In this document: one piece after another, positions 12,870-25,300 of the stretch
Layout: each line of letters opens with the position of its first letter
Numbering within the stretch: position 1 is the first letter of the stretch
NCBI RefSeq assembly: GCF_032362555.1
Contig: NC_083513.1
Span: 1,550,001-1,614,000 of the forward strand
Length of the DNA stretch: 64,000 bases
Reading direction: 5' to 3'
DNA from: Amyelois transitella
Taxonomy: Eukaryota > Arthropoda > Insecta > Lepidoptera > Pyralidae
The notes under the pieces: generated by a model
The model's input: only the letters and a program-made list of their open reading frames with translations
Told to the model about the DNA's origin: nothing
The model's database searches: none
Translations under genes and position numbers: made by a program

Positions 12870-14940
12870 ATTATGTGACGTCAATTACATATATAGGGGT
12901 TCTCTGTTGTTAAATAAATAAACCGAAACTCATGAAATAATATCCGTTTAAAAAGACTTTTCTGCTTAGAACTAGTGCACTTTGTATGCGTGTAAAGGTG
13001 ATGTTTCACAACTACAAAAACTGTCAAAGTATTTTTCTACTACTTACGCCAAACTTAAAAACGAAATTAAGTATATAACAATACAATAGAAATAAATAAA
13101 ATTAAACTAACTAATTAAGATTAATATTATGTTTCCCGTTAACAAAACTTGTGATAAAAAAACACACACACACATGTGGTATGGTATTGTTAGTATTTAA
13201 AACAAAAAGGTTGCGTGCAAGTTCGACCTCATTGGACCATAAAAAAAGTTCATTGATTATGTCAAAAGGTCAGATTTGAAAAAAGTTTTTTTAATAATAT
13301 TAATAAAGAAAAGAATATGACGATGGCCAAATCTGAGTCCACCAAATTGAGCTAATAACCGGCACGACCGTACCATCCTTTGCTGGAAGTAATTCAAGCC
13401 CTTAGAAGCCCCGAGTCAATCTATTTATTTAAAATGTAAAAGTTTTTCAATATTGATGTGATAGTTACTTATGTAATCCATTAAGACGGAAGTTCCCTTA
13501 AGTAAGGACTAAATTAATTAACCCACTTGGTATTACATGGATCTCACAACTTTACACGGTAGAAAAACTGTTTTTTTTTACATGAAGATTTTGACAGGAT
13601 AATTTTGTCCGGTGCCAATTCAAGGTTGAAGTAAAAAAAGGCGAATATAATTGAATTGCCCCAATATTAAACATTTTAAATTTAAATTCAATAAAAAAAT
13701 CCGTGCCGCCATCACGTGAGCGATGGCGCAACATCAACCACTATTGTTTCATCCGTCTGTCCGTTCATTGCGATAAGATCTGACCTTATTCTGTTTTATT
13801 TTAAGATCCGCTAGAGGTCGCGGCAAGCGCATGTCGTTAATTAGTAGAAAAAAAAAATAGGTATTTAATAAAATGCGCCTTTGAACAATGAATGGTCCGA
13901 GTCACGTAGACTTATCGCTGTAATTTTCCATTGTAATGTGTGATAATATATGCTGTAGGTATATATATTAACACTTAGCACATTTTACTTAAGATCAATT
14001 TCATTATTTTTAATAATGAATGGGTTTTATGGTGTACATATATAATAACTAAAAATTATTCGTTATAAACTTTAAGCAAAACTAAAATGAAATGTGAAAA
14101 TAAATACCTACTCAAAAATTTTCGATCGTGGGGTAAAAAAAAACAACGGCTAACTCTTATACGCTGAATCGTAACTATGTCCGTATATGTTGTTTATAAA
14201 ACTTATGTAAATAAATAATATATGGTTTGTTAATCAACATTTACTATATTTTCTTCATTTAAATCTGGCGAAATAAAATTTGAACTATTTATTTCATTAA
14301 TTTGCAAATGTGTTAAAAAAACCAGTCGCAACCTCTTTCTTTTTTTTTCAAAAACATTTTTCTTTCATAGACATACATTTTACAGCAATAAAGGCGCTTG
14401 CAACAAATAATGAACACAAATAAAGTCGATTATAAAAGTACAGTCAATAACATATTATTATATCATATTTATTTAAACCTTGGAATTATAATTTCTTATT
14501 ATTGTTTTTTATTAAAAAGACGTTTTAAGAGCTGAGACAAAATCCGCAAGGAGTTTGTTTGTCTTTTCATATATTCAAAACTTACTTAAAATGTATTCTT
14601 GAATATTGATTGCTGTATTTCCCGACATCTTTTCCTATTTGAAGTAGTCAAAGTCAATATACAAATTCAATTTTACTCTAGTTTTACTTGACTTCCCTTT
14701 GCAAATCTTCGTAAAAATCTGCTTAAGAAAAATATTAAAGTAATTTTAACCCGAAATTTACAGAATCGTAATGAATGTGATGGAAAAATACCGCACTTAG
14801 ATAACACACGTAGGTACAGTCAACCGCATATCAATTTTAACCTCTGCTCTAAATATCATGAAATAATGATTGTGAAGGTGATATGAGCATGACTGTACCG
14901 ATATTTAAAACATTAAATTTTTTAGATAATTACATACTTA
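12870..14940. other. Intergenic, no gene seen
   Basis: AT-rich, with scattered homopolymer runs. I see no gene or recognisable mobile element. Confidence 0.5.
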
Positions 14941-15068
14941 CAAAATCACGCCTTTTTTTCGGACCACGTCTTTCTACTTGCCACGATCTTTGCATACTTC
15001 TTTCGCATCATACACTCTCATCATCCAACTCTCTTTATGCAAGCTCACCGGTTTCAGGTACTCTTGAC
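14941..15068 (-). repeat. LINE-C 3' fragment
   Basis: Antisense copy from AAAATCACGCC to CAGGTACTCTTGAC, the 3' coding tail of LINE-C with several substitutions. Confidence 0.65.
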
Positions 15069-15582
15069 AATAGACAATTTAAATTAATTTTATTCCATTT
15101 TTAATTAAATGCAAATCTCTCAAATCAGATTCTAGGATAAAAAAAATATCTACCTACGCACTAAAAAAATAATGTGAACTTAAAATATACCCATATTTTT
15201 TTTTTGTTAATTTTTTTTTTATCTTCTTATATTAATCAGTTTCAAATAAACATAAAGATCGATCAGATTTTATATCTGAAATTAAATATAATTTTCCTGC
15301 CAAGGTAGACCGCATTTTAATTCACATTTTCTTTACAAATTGTGAAAGTTTTTTTTTAAATTGATTGTTAGTTTTTGTTTTTAAAAGACTTCATCGATAT
15401 TGTATTTCTTGCAAGCACCTTCGCTTTAGGAAAGATTTCAAAACAAAAAAGTTATCAGTGACGGAAAATAAAAATGTTATTTAACGTGTTGAATTAAAAA
15501 ACATATATAATAATAAATAAAAGTTTTGTATAGCGGGGTACCTATACCGAAATGCCCTTTCAATTTGACTACTGTACATAGC

Positions 15583-15846
15583 GCCGCCTTACAGAGTAAA
15601 ATGTAAGCTTTCCGTCAACCAATCATGTCCGTTACTTTCAAATCACACGATCTCATTGGCTGATTCGATAAATTAAATTACGAACGCGTTCTTTTGTGAA
15701 TCTCTGTGATCTGTTGCCGCGAAAATTACTCGCTTATTGGAAAAAAAATTGATTTATACAATTCTTTTTCAAAACCATTTTATTTTAGAGTAATCATCTT
15801 TTATCAGACATATATATTGACGATACAATCAGCTCTGTAAGGCGGC
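15583..15846. mobile_element. Candidate MITE with 14-bp inverted ends
   Basis: GCCGCCTTACAGAG at 15583-15596 is the exact reverse complement of 15833-15846. The 264-bp interval has no coding capacity. The outer flanks show no clear target duplication. Confidence 0.55.
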
Positions 15847-16201
15847 CGCCATCAATTTATTAACAGCAAAATGCATTTTCTATACTCCGTTACAATATAC
15901 ACACTTGGTCCAGTATTTACACAATTAAATTTGAAATTTACCTACTATTTACATATTTTGAACGTTACTATACAAAACAACAAAATATCGTCCAAGAGAC
16001 AAACCGTGTAATCAATTGAAATAAAAATATATATTAGCATCGGCAATTACAAACCAATTTTCAACTTCAGAATAACGTATATATATTTTTTTTTATCAAG
16101 TATGTTATTGCTTTTATTTTCCAATTAAACTTTGTCTCTATTTTGAGGTAAACGGCAGTATTGACGGTAAAATCATAAAATTTTATTTGTATTCAAAGTA
16201 T

Positions 16202-16279
16202 TTTAATAGTACAACTCAAGAAGAAATATTGTAGGTATAATTTAATAGTACAACTCAAGAAGAAATATTGTAGGTATAG
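16202..16279 (-). repeat. 39-bp direct duplication downstream of the zinc-finger gene
   Basis: Two tandem copies of a 39-bp unit containing AGTACAACTCAAGAAGAAAT begin near 16202 and 16241. They lie in the likely 3' UTR or flank of the zinc-finger gene. A possible AATAAA signal on the minus strand lies at 16182-16187. Confidence 0.7.
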
Positions 16280-16395
16280 TTTAAAATAGACTTATTTAGA
16301 TGCTTATTATTATTAATTACCCAAGTTTTAGTGACACTGGACAAAGACATGAAACAAATGTCAATACTGCCACCACCTATCACTTGTCTATGAAA

Positions 16396-19300
16396 TTAGG
16401 CCTCCGTAGCCACCGATTCCCTGGTGTGGTGTATTTTCACATGTTTATTATGATTGGACTTATTGCTCGATGTCTTACCACATATATTACACGAGAACGG
16501 TCTAGCTCCGCTGTGGACCTTCATGTGTTCGGATAAGTAATAACTTCTATGGAATGACTTACCACACTCGGGCACCTTACACACATACTTCTTGGCCATT
16601 TCATGTTCTCTAACATGCCTCTGACAGTTATATTTCCTTATGAATTGGCATCCACAGTAGTTGCATGTGTACGGTTTGACTGACTTGTGAGCGTTCATAT
16701 GAGATATATATTCGGTTTGACGGATGAAGGCTCCTTTGCATAGGGTACATTTGAAGGGCTTCGCTGAACGGCTCATGTGGGTCCATCGGTGGAGTTTGAG
16801 GTTCCATTTGGTGGTGAATGCCTTGTTGCAGATTATGCAGAGGAACGGTCGCTTGCCGCTGTGGGTTTGAAGGTGGGCACGGAGGTTTGTTCTGAGGTAG
16901 ACCTAAGGAATGGAAATGTATTATTTTATTGGTACTCATGGAAGAGTATGGTAGTTTGGAAGGAATTGTTTACGAATGTAAATTTGAAGTTTGAAGGTTG
17001 AATCAAATATTTTTAGATACCTACCCTTTTTTAACCGGACCAGTAGTATTAAGGTGGTACATACCTATATATCTATTTCAACATACATATAAATCACGCC
17101 TTTTTACCGGATGGGTAAATAAGGAATGGATTCTTAGCAAACTCAGTGTAGTGTGTTTCCCGGCACCAATACAAAAAAGAAAAAGACCACTCCGTCTCAT
17201 TCCCATTGATGTCATAAAAGGCGACTAAGTAAAAGGCTTATAAACTTGTGTTTCTTTTTTCTACGACGTGCAAGCAACCTGTCACTATATGAATCTCAAT
17301 TCTCTCATTAAGCCAAACAGCTGAACGTGGCCTATCAGTCAAGACTGTTGGCTCAGTGTAACATATACATGATTAAATGTAAGTAATGTAAAGTACCCAA
17401 TGTCCGACAGACCACCAATGATCGACACATAAAAAGTAAAATAAAAAAAGGATATACTAATGTTGTGTATTTGAACGTAAACGAAGCATAGGTTATACAC
17501 AAGGTTCATCCAGCTCTCATTGCAAGTGTCACTTTCTACATTCGGTTATTTTGATAAAAATGGTGGAGCTTTAAATATCGACCGGCAGAAGTTTTTAACG
17601 GAAAGCCAGTTTTATTAGTGAAATCACTAAGGAGGTGAGTAAGGTTTATTGCTCATAACTTTTTTCGGTTTAAAGCTACCATTTGAAAATTTTAGGCTGG
17701 GTGCACGATTAATGGACCATTAAATATTGGGTGTCCATAAATAGAACATGTCGATTACTAGATCTCGATTATTGGAACATGTCGAAAACCGGTTGTCGGT
17801 AAATGGATTTCTGCAGTCGAATATTAGGCCAAAAATACCATAAATCTATATTGGTATATCTTGTAAATTTTTATATCACATTCATTTCTACTTTAATATA
17901 TCATGCAAAATACCCTAAAATTTTACTCAAAACTTCAAAATATGATAAAATAATAAAAATAAAACAAATATTGTAAAAATACTAGAGTTCGTGCGTTAAA
18001 GTGTCGATGATTGGGGGTTTTACCGTATGTCTCCGAATGCAGATATAACCGACCTGCTTGCAGACGGGGCACGGCACGTTGTCCACGTTGCCGCGCCGCG
18101 CCGCCGTGTAGCACTCGTGGTGGGCGTGGGACATAGACATGATGTATGTCTCTCAATACAAATATCACCGACCTGCTTGCAGACGGGGCACGGCACGTTG
18201 TCCACGTTGCCGCGCCGCGCCGCCGTGTAGCACTCGTGGTGGGCGTGGGACATAGACATGATGTATGTCTCTCAATACAAATATCACCGACCTGCTTGCA
18301 GACGGGGCACGGCACGTTGTCCACGTTGCCGCGCCGCGCCGCCGTGTAGCACGCGTGGTGGGCGTGGGACATAGACATGATGTATGTCTCTCAATACAAA
18401 TATCACCGACCTGCTTGCAGACGGGGCACGGCACGTTGTCCACGTTGCCGCGCCGCGCCGCCGTGTAGCACTCGTGGTGGGCGTGGGACATAGACATGAT
18501 GTATGTCTCTCAATACAAATGTCACCGACCTGCTTGCAGACGGGGCACGGCACGTTGTCGGCGCTGCCGCGGCGGGCGGCCGTGTAGCAGTCGTGGTGGG
18601 CGTGGGATATAGACATGATGTATGTCACCGACCTGCTTGCAGACGGGGCACGGCACGTTGTCGGCGCTGCCGCGGCGGGCGGCCGTGTAGCAGTCGTGGT
18701 GGGCGTGGGACATAGACATGATGTATGTCACCGACCTGCTTGCAGACGGGGCACGGCACGTTGTCGGCGCTGCCGCGGCGGGCGGCCGTGTAGCAGTCGT
18801 GGTGGGCGTGGGACATAGACATGATGTATGTCACCGACCTGCTTGCAGACGGGGCACGGCACGTTGTCGGCGCTGCCGCGGCGGGCGGCCGTGTAGCAGT
18901 CGTGGTGGGCGTGGGACATAGACATGATGTATGTCACCGACCTGCTTGCAGACGGGGCACGGCACGTTGTCGGCGCTGCCGCGGCGGGCGGCCGTGTAGC
19001 AGTCGTGGTGGGCGTGGGACATAGACATGATGTATGTCACCGACCTGCTTGCAGACGGGGCACGGCACGTTGTCGGCGCTGCCGCGGCGGGCGGCCGTGT
19101 AGCAGTCGTGGTGGGCGTGGGACATAGACATGATGTATGTCACCGACCTGCTTGCAGACGGGGCACGGCACGTTGTCGGCGCTGCCGCGGCGGGCGGCCG
19201 TGTAGCAGTCGTGGTGGGCGTGGGACATAGACATGATGTATGTCACCGACCTGCTTGCAGACGGGGCACGGCACGTTGTCGGCGCTGCCGCGGCGGGCGG

Positions 19301-22300
19301 CCGTGTAGCAGTCGTTGTGCGCGCGCCGCACGTGCCGCGTGAGCGAGGCGGCGTGCACGAACTTGTCGCTGCAGTAGAGGCACGCCTTGGGCCGCTCCTC
19401 GTGCGTCTCCGCGTGCCACTGCAGCTTGGCGCGCGAGTGGAACACCAGCCCGCAGCGGCACACGAAGTCGCGCACCTTCGCCTTCTTCTGGAAGTGGTGG
19501 CGGTCTCTGGGGGTGGGGGGGGGGTGGTACAAATTTGTTTGTTTATTAAGTATTAAAGTAGTAGTATTATAGTTAAAGGAGTAATAATAAATACATATGT
19601 TCTGGTCGATAATAGAAAAAAATAATACGCTCCAGCTCTTGCCCGTGGATTTAGTAAAATGCTACTAAGGGATAGGTTTATAAACTTGGATTTTGTCTTT
19701 AAGTATAAAATGAGTAAAGTAGTAAAAGTATAAAATTATACCTTTCATAGACATAGAAAAAAAAGTGGACGGTGTGTGGCTTGAAAAAAAGTGAAGCGCC
19801 GTAATGGCGGCATTGTACGCATGTGTGAGCAACATTAAACATGTCATTTAGTGAGACGTAATGGCGGCCGGCTGTCACACTATTGGCGGGAGTGCGTGCT
19901 TGAGGTGTGTATATACACTATTTGTGCTTCATTTTTCCGTATAGAAAAAACTCCGTCCGGCGTTTTTTTTTCTATGTGTATGCCCAAATACGATAGAATT
20001 GTAAAGTGACTGTAGTTACCTGTGCTGCACCATGTTGGAGTATCTGCGGAAGGTGTCGTCGCACACGGTGCACTTGACGGGCGCCCGGCCCGTGTGCGCG
20101 TTGTGGTGCTCCATCAGCTTCTGCCGGGTCACGAACCGCTTCTCGCACACTTCGCACCTGGTCATTGTGAACAAGGTTAACATGGTTTGGTCATGTGGAG
20201 AGGATGAATGAAAGCAGTTTGACTAAGCAGTGGGAAGGCTTAGAGTGACATATCTTAATCGCATCTGGTCATTGTGAACAAGGTTAAGACGGTTTGGTCA
20301 TGTGGAGAGGATGAATGAAACCAGTTTGTCTACGCAGTGGGAAGGCTTAGAGTGACATATCTTAATCGCATCTGGTCATTGTGAACAAGGTTAACATGGT
20401 TTGGTCATGTGGAGAGGATGAATGAAACCAGTTTGACTTAGCAGTGGGAAGGCTTAGACGGACATATCTTGATCAAATTAAGAATGGTCAGGTCAAAAAA
20501 AGGGTCAGGTCAAGAGTACCCGAAACCGCCGAGCTAGCTTGAAGAGATTAATTAATGTGGAGGAAATGAAAGAAGTATGCAGAGATCGCGGCAAGTGGAA
20601 AGATGTAGTCTCTGCCTACCCCTCCGGGAAAAAAGGCGTGATTTTATGTTAATATCACTACACATTATATTGTATTTATGCTCGTATCTGGGAAAGTTGT
20701 GGACGGAGTTGAAATATTTGGAAAGAAGGTTTTCTGAGGAACGTGCGAAGCCGGGGCGGGTCGCTTGTTAATGTGAACGGTTATTGTCCCTGTTTGAAAT
20801 GTTGAAAAAAGGGGTGAAGGGAACACATTATTTTTTATGTATGTAAAGCGTTACATACATATAAAATAATGTGTTTTCGCCCCAAAGTGATTGGTAGTAC
20901 CCGCCCCACCTTCGCACGGTTATCATTTATAGAAATAAATCTTCATCCAACATCCCTTTTTTCAACATTTCAAACAGGGACAATAACCGTTCACATTAAC
21001 AAGCGACCCGCCCCGGCTTCGCACGTTCCTCAGAAAACCTTCTTTCCAAATATTTCAACATAAAAAATAATGTGTTTTCATCAAAATTAGATTAATAGTT
21101 CGAACGTTATCGCTATAACTTTCGAACTGTAAATCTTATTTTGATGAAATTTAAAATGTTTATATTATAAAATGAATTTCTTAAGTTCGTGGTGAATAAA
21201 ATCGCTCGATTAGTTTTTGAGATATTCACAAAAGTTTTAGTACATTTGTATCTACGTACTTGTAATTCTTGATTCCCAAATGCGTCTTCATGTGCAGCGC
21301 TAGGTTGGCTCGCCTGAAAAAACACTTCCCGCACGTGAGACACTCCAGCGGGTGGATTTTCAGGTGGGCGTGGAAAGACAACTCCGTCAGCTGATCCACC
21401 TGGAATTTTTACATTTATGTTGGCAACACTGACAAATTACAGGTCGAGAGATAAACAGACAAATTATCAATGTGGATGAAGCGAAAGAAGAAAACTAAAT
21501 AAATATATACGGGACAAATTACACAGATTGAGTTAGCCTCGAAGTAAGTTTGAGACTTGTGTTACGAGATACTAACTGAACGATACTACAATAAATACTT
21601 ATATAGATAAACATCCAAGAACCAGGCCAATCAGAAAAAGTTATTTACTCATCATGCCCTGGCCGGAATTCGAACCCGGGACCTCCGGTGTCACAGACAA
21701 GCGTACTACCGCTGCGCCACAGAGGCCGTCAAAACTAGAACAATGTACTAGTAAAAAAATAAAGGTTACGTTACATGCGCGTTTAAAACCTCGGTATTAT
21801 ACAGGGTGACTATAAAAATGGGCTCAAACAGCTCAGAAGCATGGGTATAGTCTATGTTTAAAAGGATGCAGTTGTTTTAAATGTCACCCTGTATTATAAA
21901 CATAAAATTAACTTCAACAACTCAACTGACCTTGCAAGTGGGGCACACATAGTCCTTCCTCCTCCGTTTGGGCTCCTGTTTTATTAGAGCTTCGATTTTG
22001 GGCTTGGCCTCGTTCATAACGTCGTACACTTGCAGTATTGTAGTCGCTATTGTCTTCTTTGAGTCTAACGTAAGCAGTGTACCTGAAAATATTTACGATT
22101 ATACATTGTGTTCGCTGTTCCAACCAGTGTTTGTGGAGAGATATTGCTTCATGAAAAACAATATTGTCGAATCGAAAGTCTTACTATTAATAATTTTAAA
22201 CAATAATCTATACTTATATTATAAAGCTGAAGAGTTTGTTTGTTTGAACGCGCTTATCTCAGGAATGTCGCCTAAAAGAAGAATCCCAAGTTTATAAGTA

Positions 22301-25300
22301 TATCCCTTAGTCGCCTTTTACGATATCCACGGGAACGAGATGGAGTGGTCCTATTCTTTTTTTATTGGTGCCGCGAACCACACGGCAAATTCACGAATTC
22401 TTAATTCACGAGACGAGAATTCGTACAACCTCTCTATGAAACAAGCCCCTACAGAAGGTACCATTGAATGATAACTTACTGGTTGGCAAGCTTTCTTCAA
22501 TCTTCTCCTCCTTCTTAATAGTTCTAGCAGTCACCATTCGGCTGTAGGAGGTCTTGGTGGAAGAACACGTGGGTAAAGCGTGTGCTAAAGACTTGTGGGA
22601 CCGAAGTTCCTTGGGAGATGAGAATTTGGCGCCACATTGAGTGCACGTGCAAAGTCTGCTCTTTGCGAAGCGTAGTTCGTCGCCACTGTAATATAACAAA
22701 AAAAAGTTTAATCTACTTTGAAAAAACATAGAACAAAATGAAGACGAGAGATCTATCAAAATAATTATACAGTTACATTGCAAAAATTACTAACAAAAGG
22801 GTTTAAAATTGTCACAAAAATTCTATTAAGAGATTCTACATGCCTTTAAAATGTCATCAAAATCAGACCCACGTTTCGAAAGTTTACGCGTTACACGCAA
22901 AGTAATTTTTTTTTATTAAATTTTGACAGACGAATAACACTGCATTTTACGTTTCACGCGCGTTCAAATGCTATTGAATGTATGTTTTTACTTACAGGTT
23001 GTCCGCCTTCTCGTCAGGATCTACCTCGGAACCGTCGGACACCCAGCTCTCGCGCGCTATGAGGTCATAGGGCTCCGCTGGCGTTACCTCCGTGTACATC
23101 TGTAACATATAGGTACATGTCATCAAAATACTATCAAACAGCAAAAAAAATTAAAAAAAAAATGCTATGATGAGGGACAGAGAGAGCAAATGTAATGGCT
23201 GGAACGGTTACAAAGGTATAACATGTTCGTTTTAACTATCACAATTTACGATTTAGAAGAAATAAAAAAATATGAAGTGAATGCTTACCCCGGTCCATGG
23301 TGATTCCATATCGCCGTTGCTCTCTTGGCCGCTAAGTTCGCCACGCGGCGGCATCTTCTCGTCCGCGCGGATGTTCAGCGGAGCCTCGCTGCTTCGGCTC
23401 TCACTCAACACGTCCGCCTTGCTGTCCCGCTCACCGCTCTCCTCTCGCATCTCAGAATAATCTATCCCGCTACTCTCCGCTACCTTATAACTCTCGTGTA
23501 CAAAGTTCGGCAACACGAACTCATTCTCCTTCTGAGACGATTCACCCCAAATATAAATCCCATCCTTCTGGGTCTCCTTAGAAAACGACGCTTCCCCGCG
23601 GTCGGTGTCGAACGATTCCACGCGATCCGGTGTGAAGTAATCCGCGTAAATGTTGTCGCCAAAGTAATTGTCGTTCATCATACTGACAAACTGCTTGTTC
23701 TTAGATGTCGCTTCTAGTTCTAACAGCTCCCTGTGATTTGATTCCTCGTCGAATTCATCTCCTGGTAGGTGCGAATACGCTATGACGTTGATCGGCCGCA
23801 ACGTCTCCAACGGCGTCAGGCCACGATTCGACCCGCTGGCTTCGTTGCTAAAACTCTCCTCATTACTGGTATTAACCTCCTCCTTAACCTGCACTACATC
23901 TATACTTGTTGTAAAACTGTTTTTCACAGTGGAGGGTTCAGGCTCTATATCCATAGACTGCTCCTCCGTATCAGCATCAAAATCATGATCATCATTTTGA
24001 TCCTCCTTCTCCACAATCTGTTCCACAGACACAGTCTTCAATTTACTGGTTTTCTCCTTATTTTCAATTTTCTCGGGCTGATGCATTTTATTCATTGTGT
24101 AGTGTTCTGGTGATTTATTAGAAGATGATGCTCTTGGCTCTATCTCAACTTCTATATCATTATTTAGAGGGAAAGGCTTAGCATTCTTTATTTGTAAAAT
24201 TTTCTTGTGCTTCTTTACATAAATGTTATTCAGTCTTAATGTATTATTCCGGTATGTTTTCACAACTGGTTTATTACTAGACGCTACACTGCTGCTACAG
24301 CTTTGACTGCTGTGGGGTTTAGGGGACATTAAGCGGCGATCAGTGGAGTTGTCTCCCTGCTCCGATAACTCACTACACGGAGACACGGAAGGCTTTTCAT
24401 TACATATTAAATCAGGGACTGGACAACTATCAGAGAACTCTGTGTCTATCTTACTATCAACTACTGTGGATTTGTTTGAGTTCTCTTTGTAAGCAGGAGG
24501 ATTCCCCACATTCTTTATCACAGAAAATGTGTGCGAAACTAAACTGTCTGCACTCGATGCAGAGGGCTGCGTGTCTTCTGACAACTGATTGTTATCACTA
24601 TCTTCTAAGTCGGGCAATATCTTCTCAGGAGAAGGGCACCTTTCGGGATAATCTGGATCATTTGAACCCGTCAGATCCATGATTGTGTTGAGCATATTCT
24701 TATGATGCTGAACAGGCACTTCGACCTTTATGTTACTGAGAATTTTGAGACCTTTCGTCGTAACTGCCGAGTCACTTTTAGCTTCTATTCGTTCAGTTGG
24801 TGCGTTGTCATTGCCGGATTGACTAGAGCTAGGGGTGCTGGGATCAGGTTGAGGTAATGTTGTGCTCGACACTGCTTCATTGGCAGGTGCTTTAGACACT
24901 ATTGGGGCCACTTCTATTATTAGAGTTTTATTTGCATCACGGCTGGATAAAGTCTTATCAACATGGCTTGAACTTGTATTAGAGGTTGTGGTGAAAACAG
25001 TAGAATTGCAAGCCTTTGGTATGATTTGCTGTGGTGTAGTATACATACATGAGGAATTCCCAAATTGGTCCACAACCATCACATTCTGATACACGGAACT
25101 TGTTTGGGCTACATTAGTAACATTCTCGTGGCTGGTCAATACCGCAGGTATGCTCGAAACGAAAGGTTTACCATCAAGGTTATGGACCATTTCTTGGTAT
25201 ATAATTTGCGAATTTTGAGTAACAACAGTTGTGCCCGGTGTAAAAGCACCTGTTGGGATCTGACTGAACTGGCTGCTAGGAATTGCACCGGATATACATT

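Noticed and set aside
18035-19320. CRISPR-like regular array
   Set aside because: Units are 103/119 bp without unique spacers, in an animal gene, and match an adjacent exon.
18020-19556. Many overlapping 67-147 residue frames on both strands, including a Cys/His-containing frame repeated in each unit
   Set aside because: They arise from the tandem array. Only the frame of exon 7 (19506-19251) joins the gene correctly; the others have no acceptor and shift frame in each unit.
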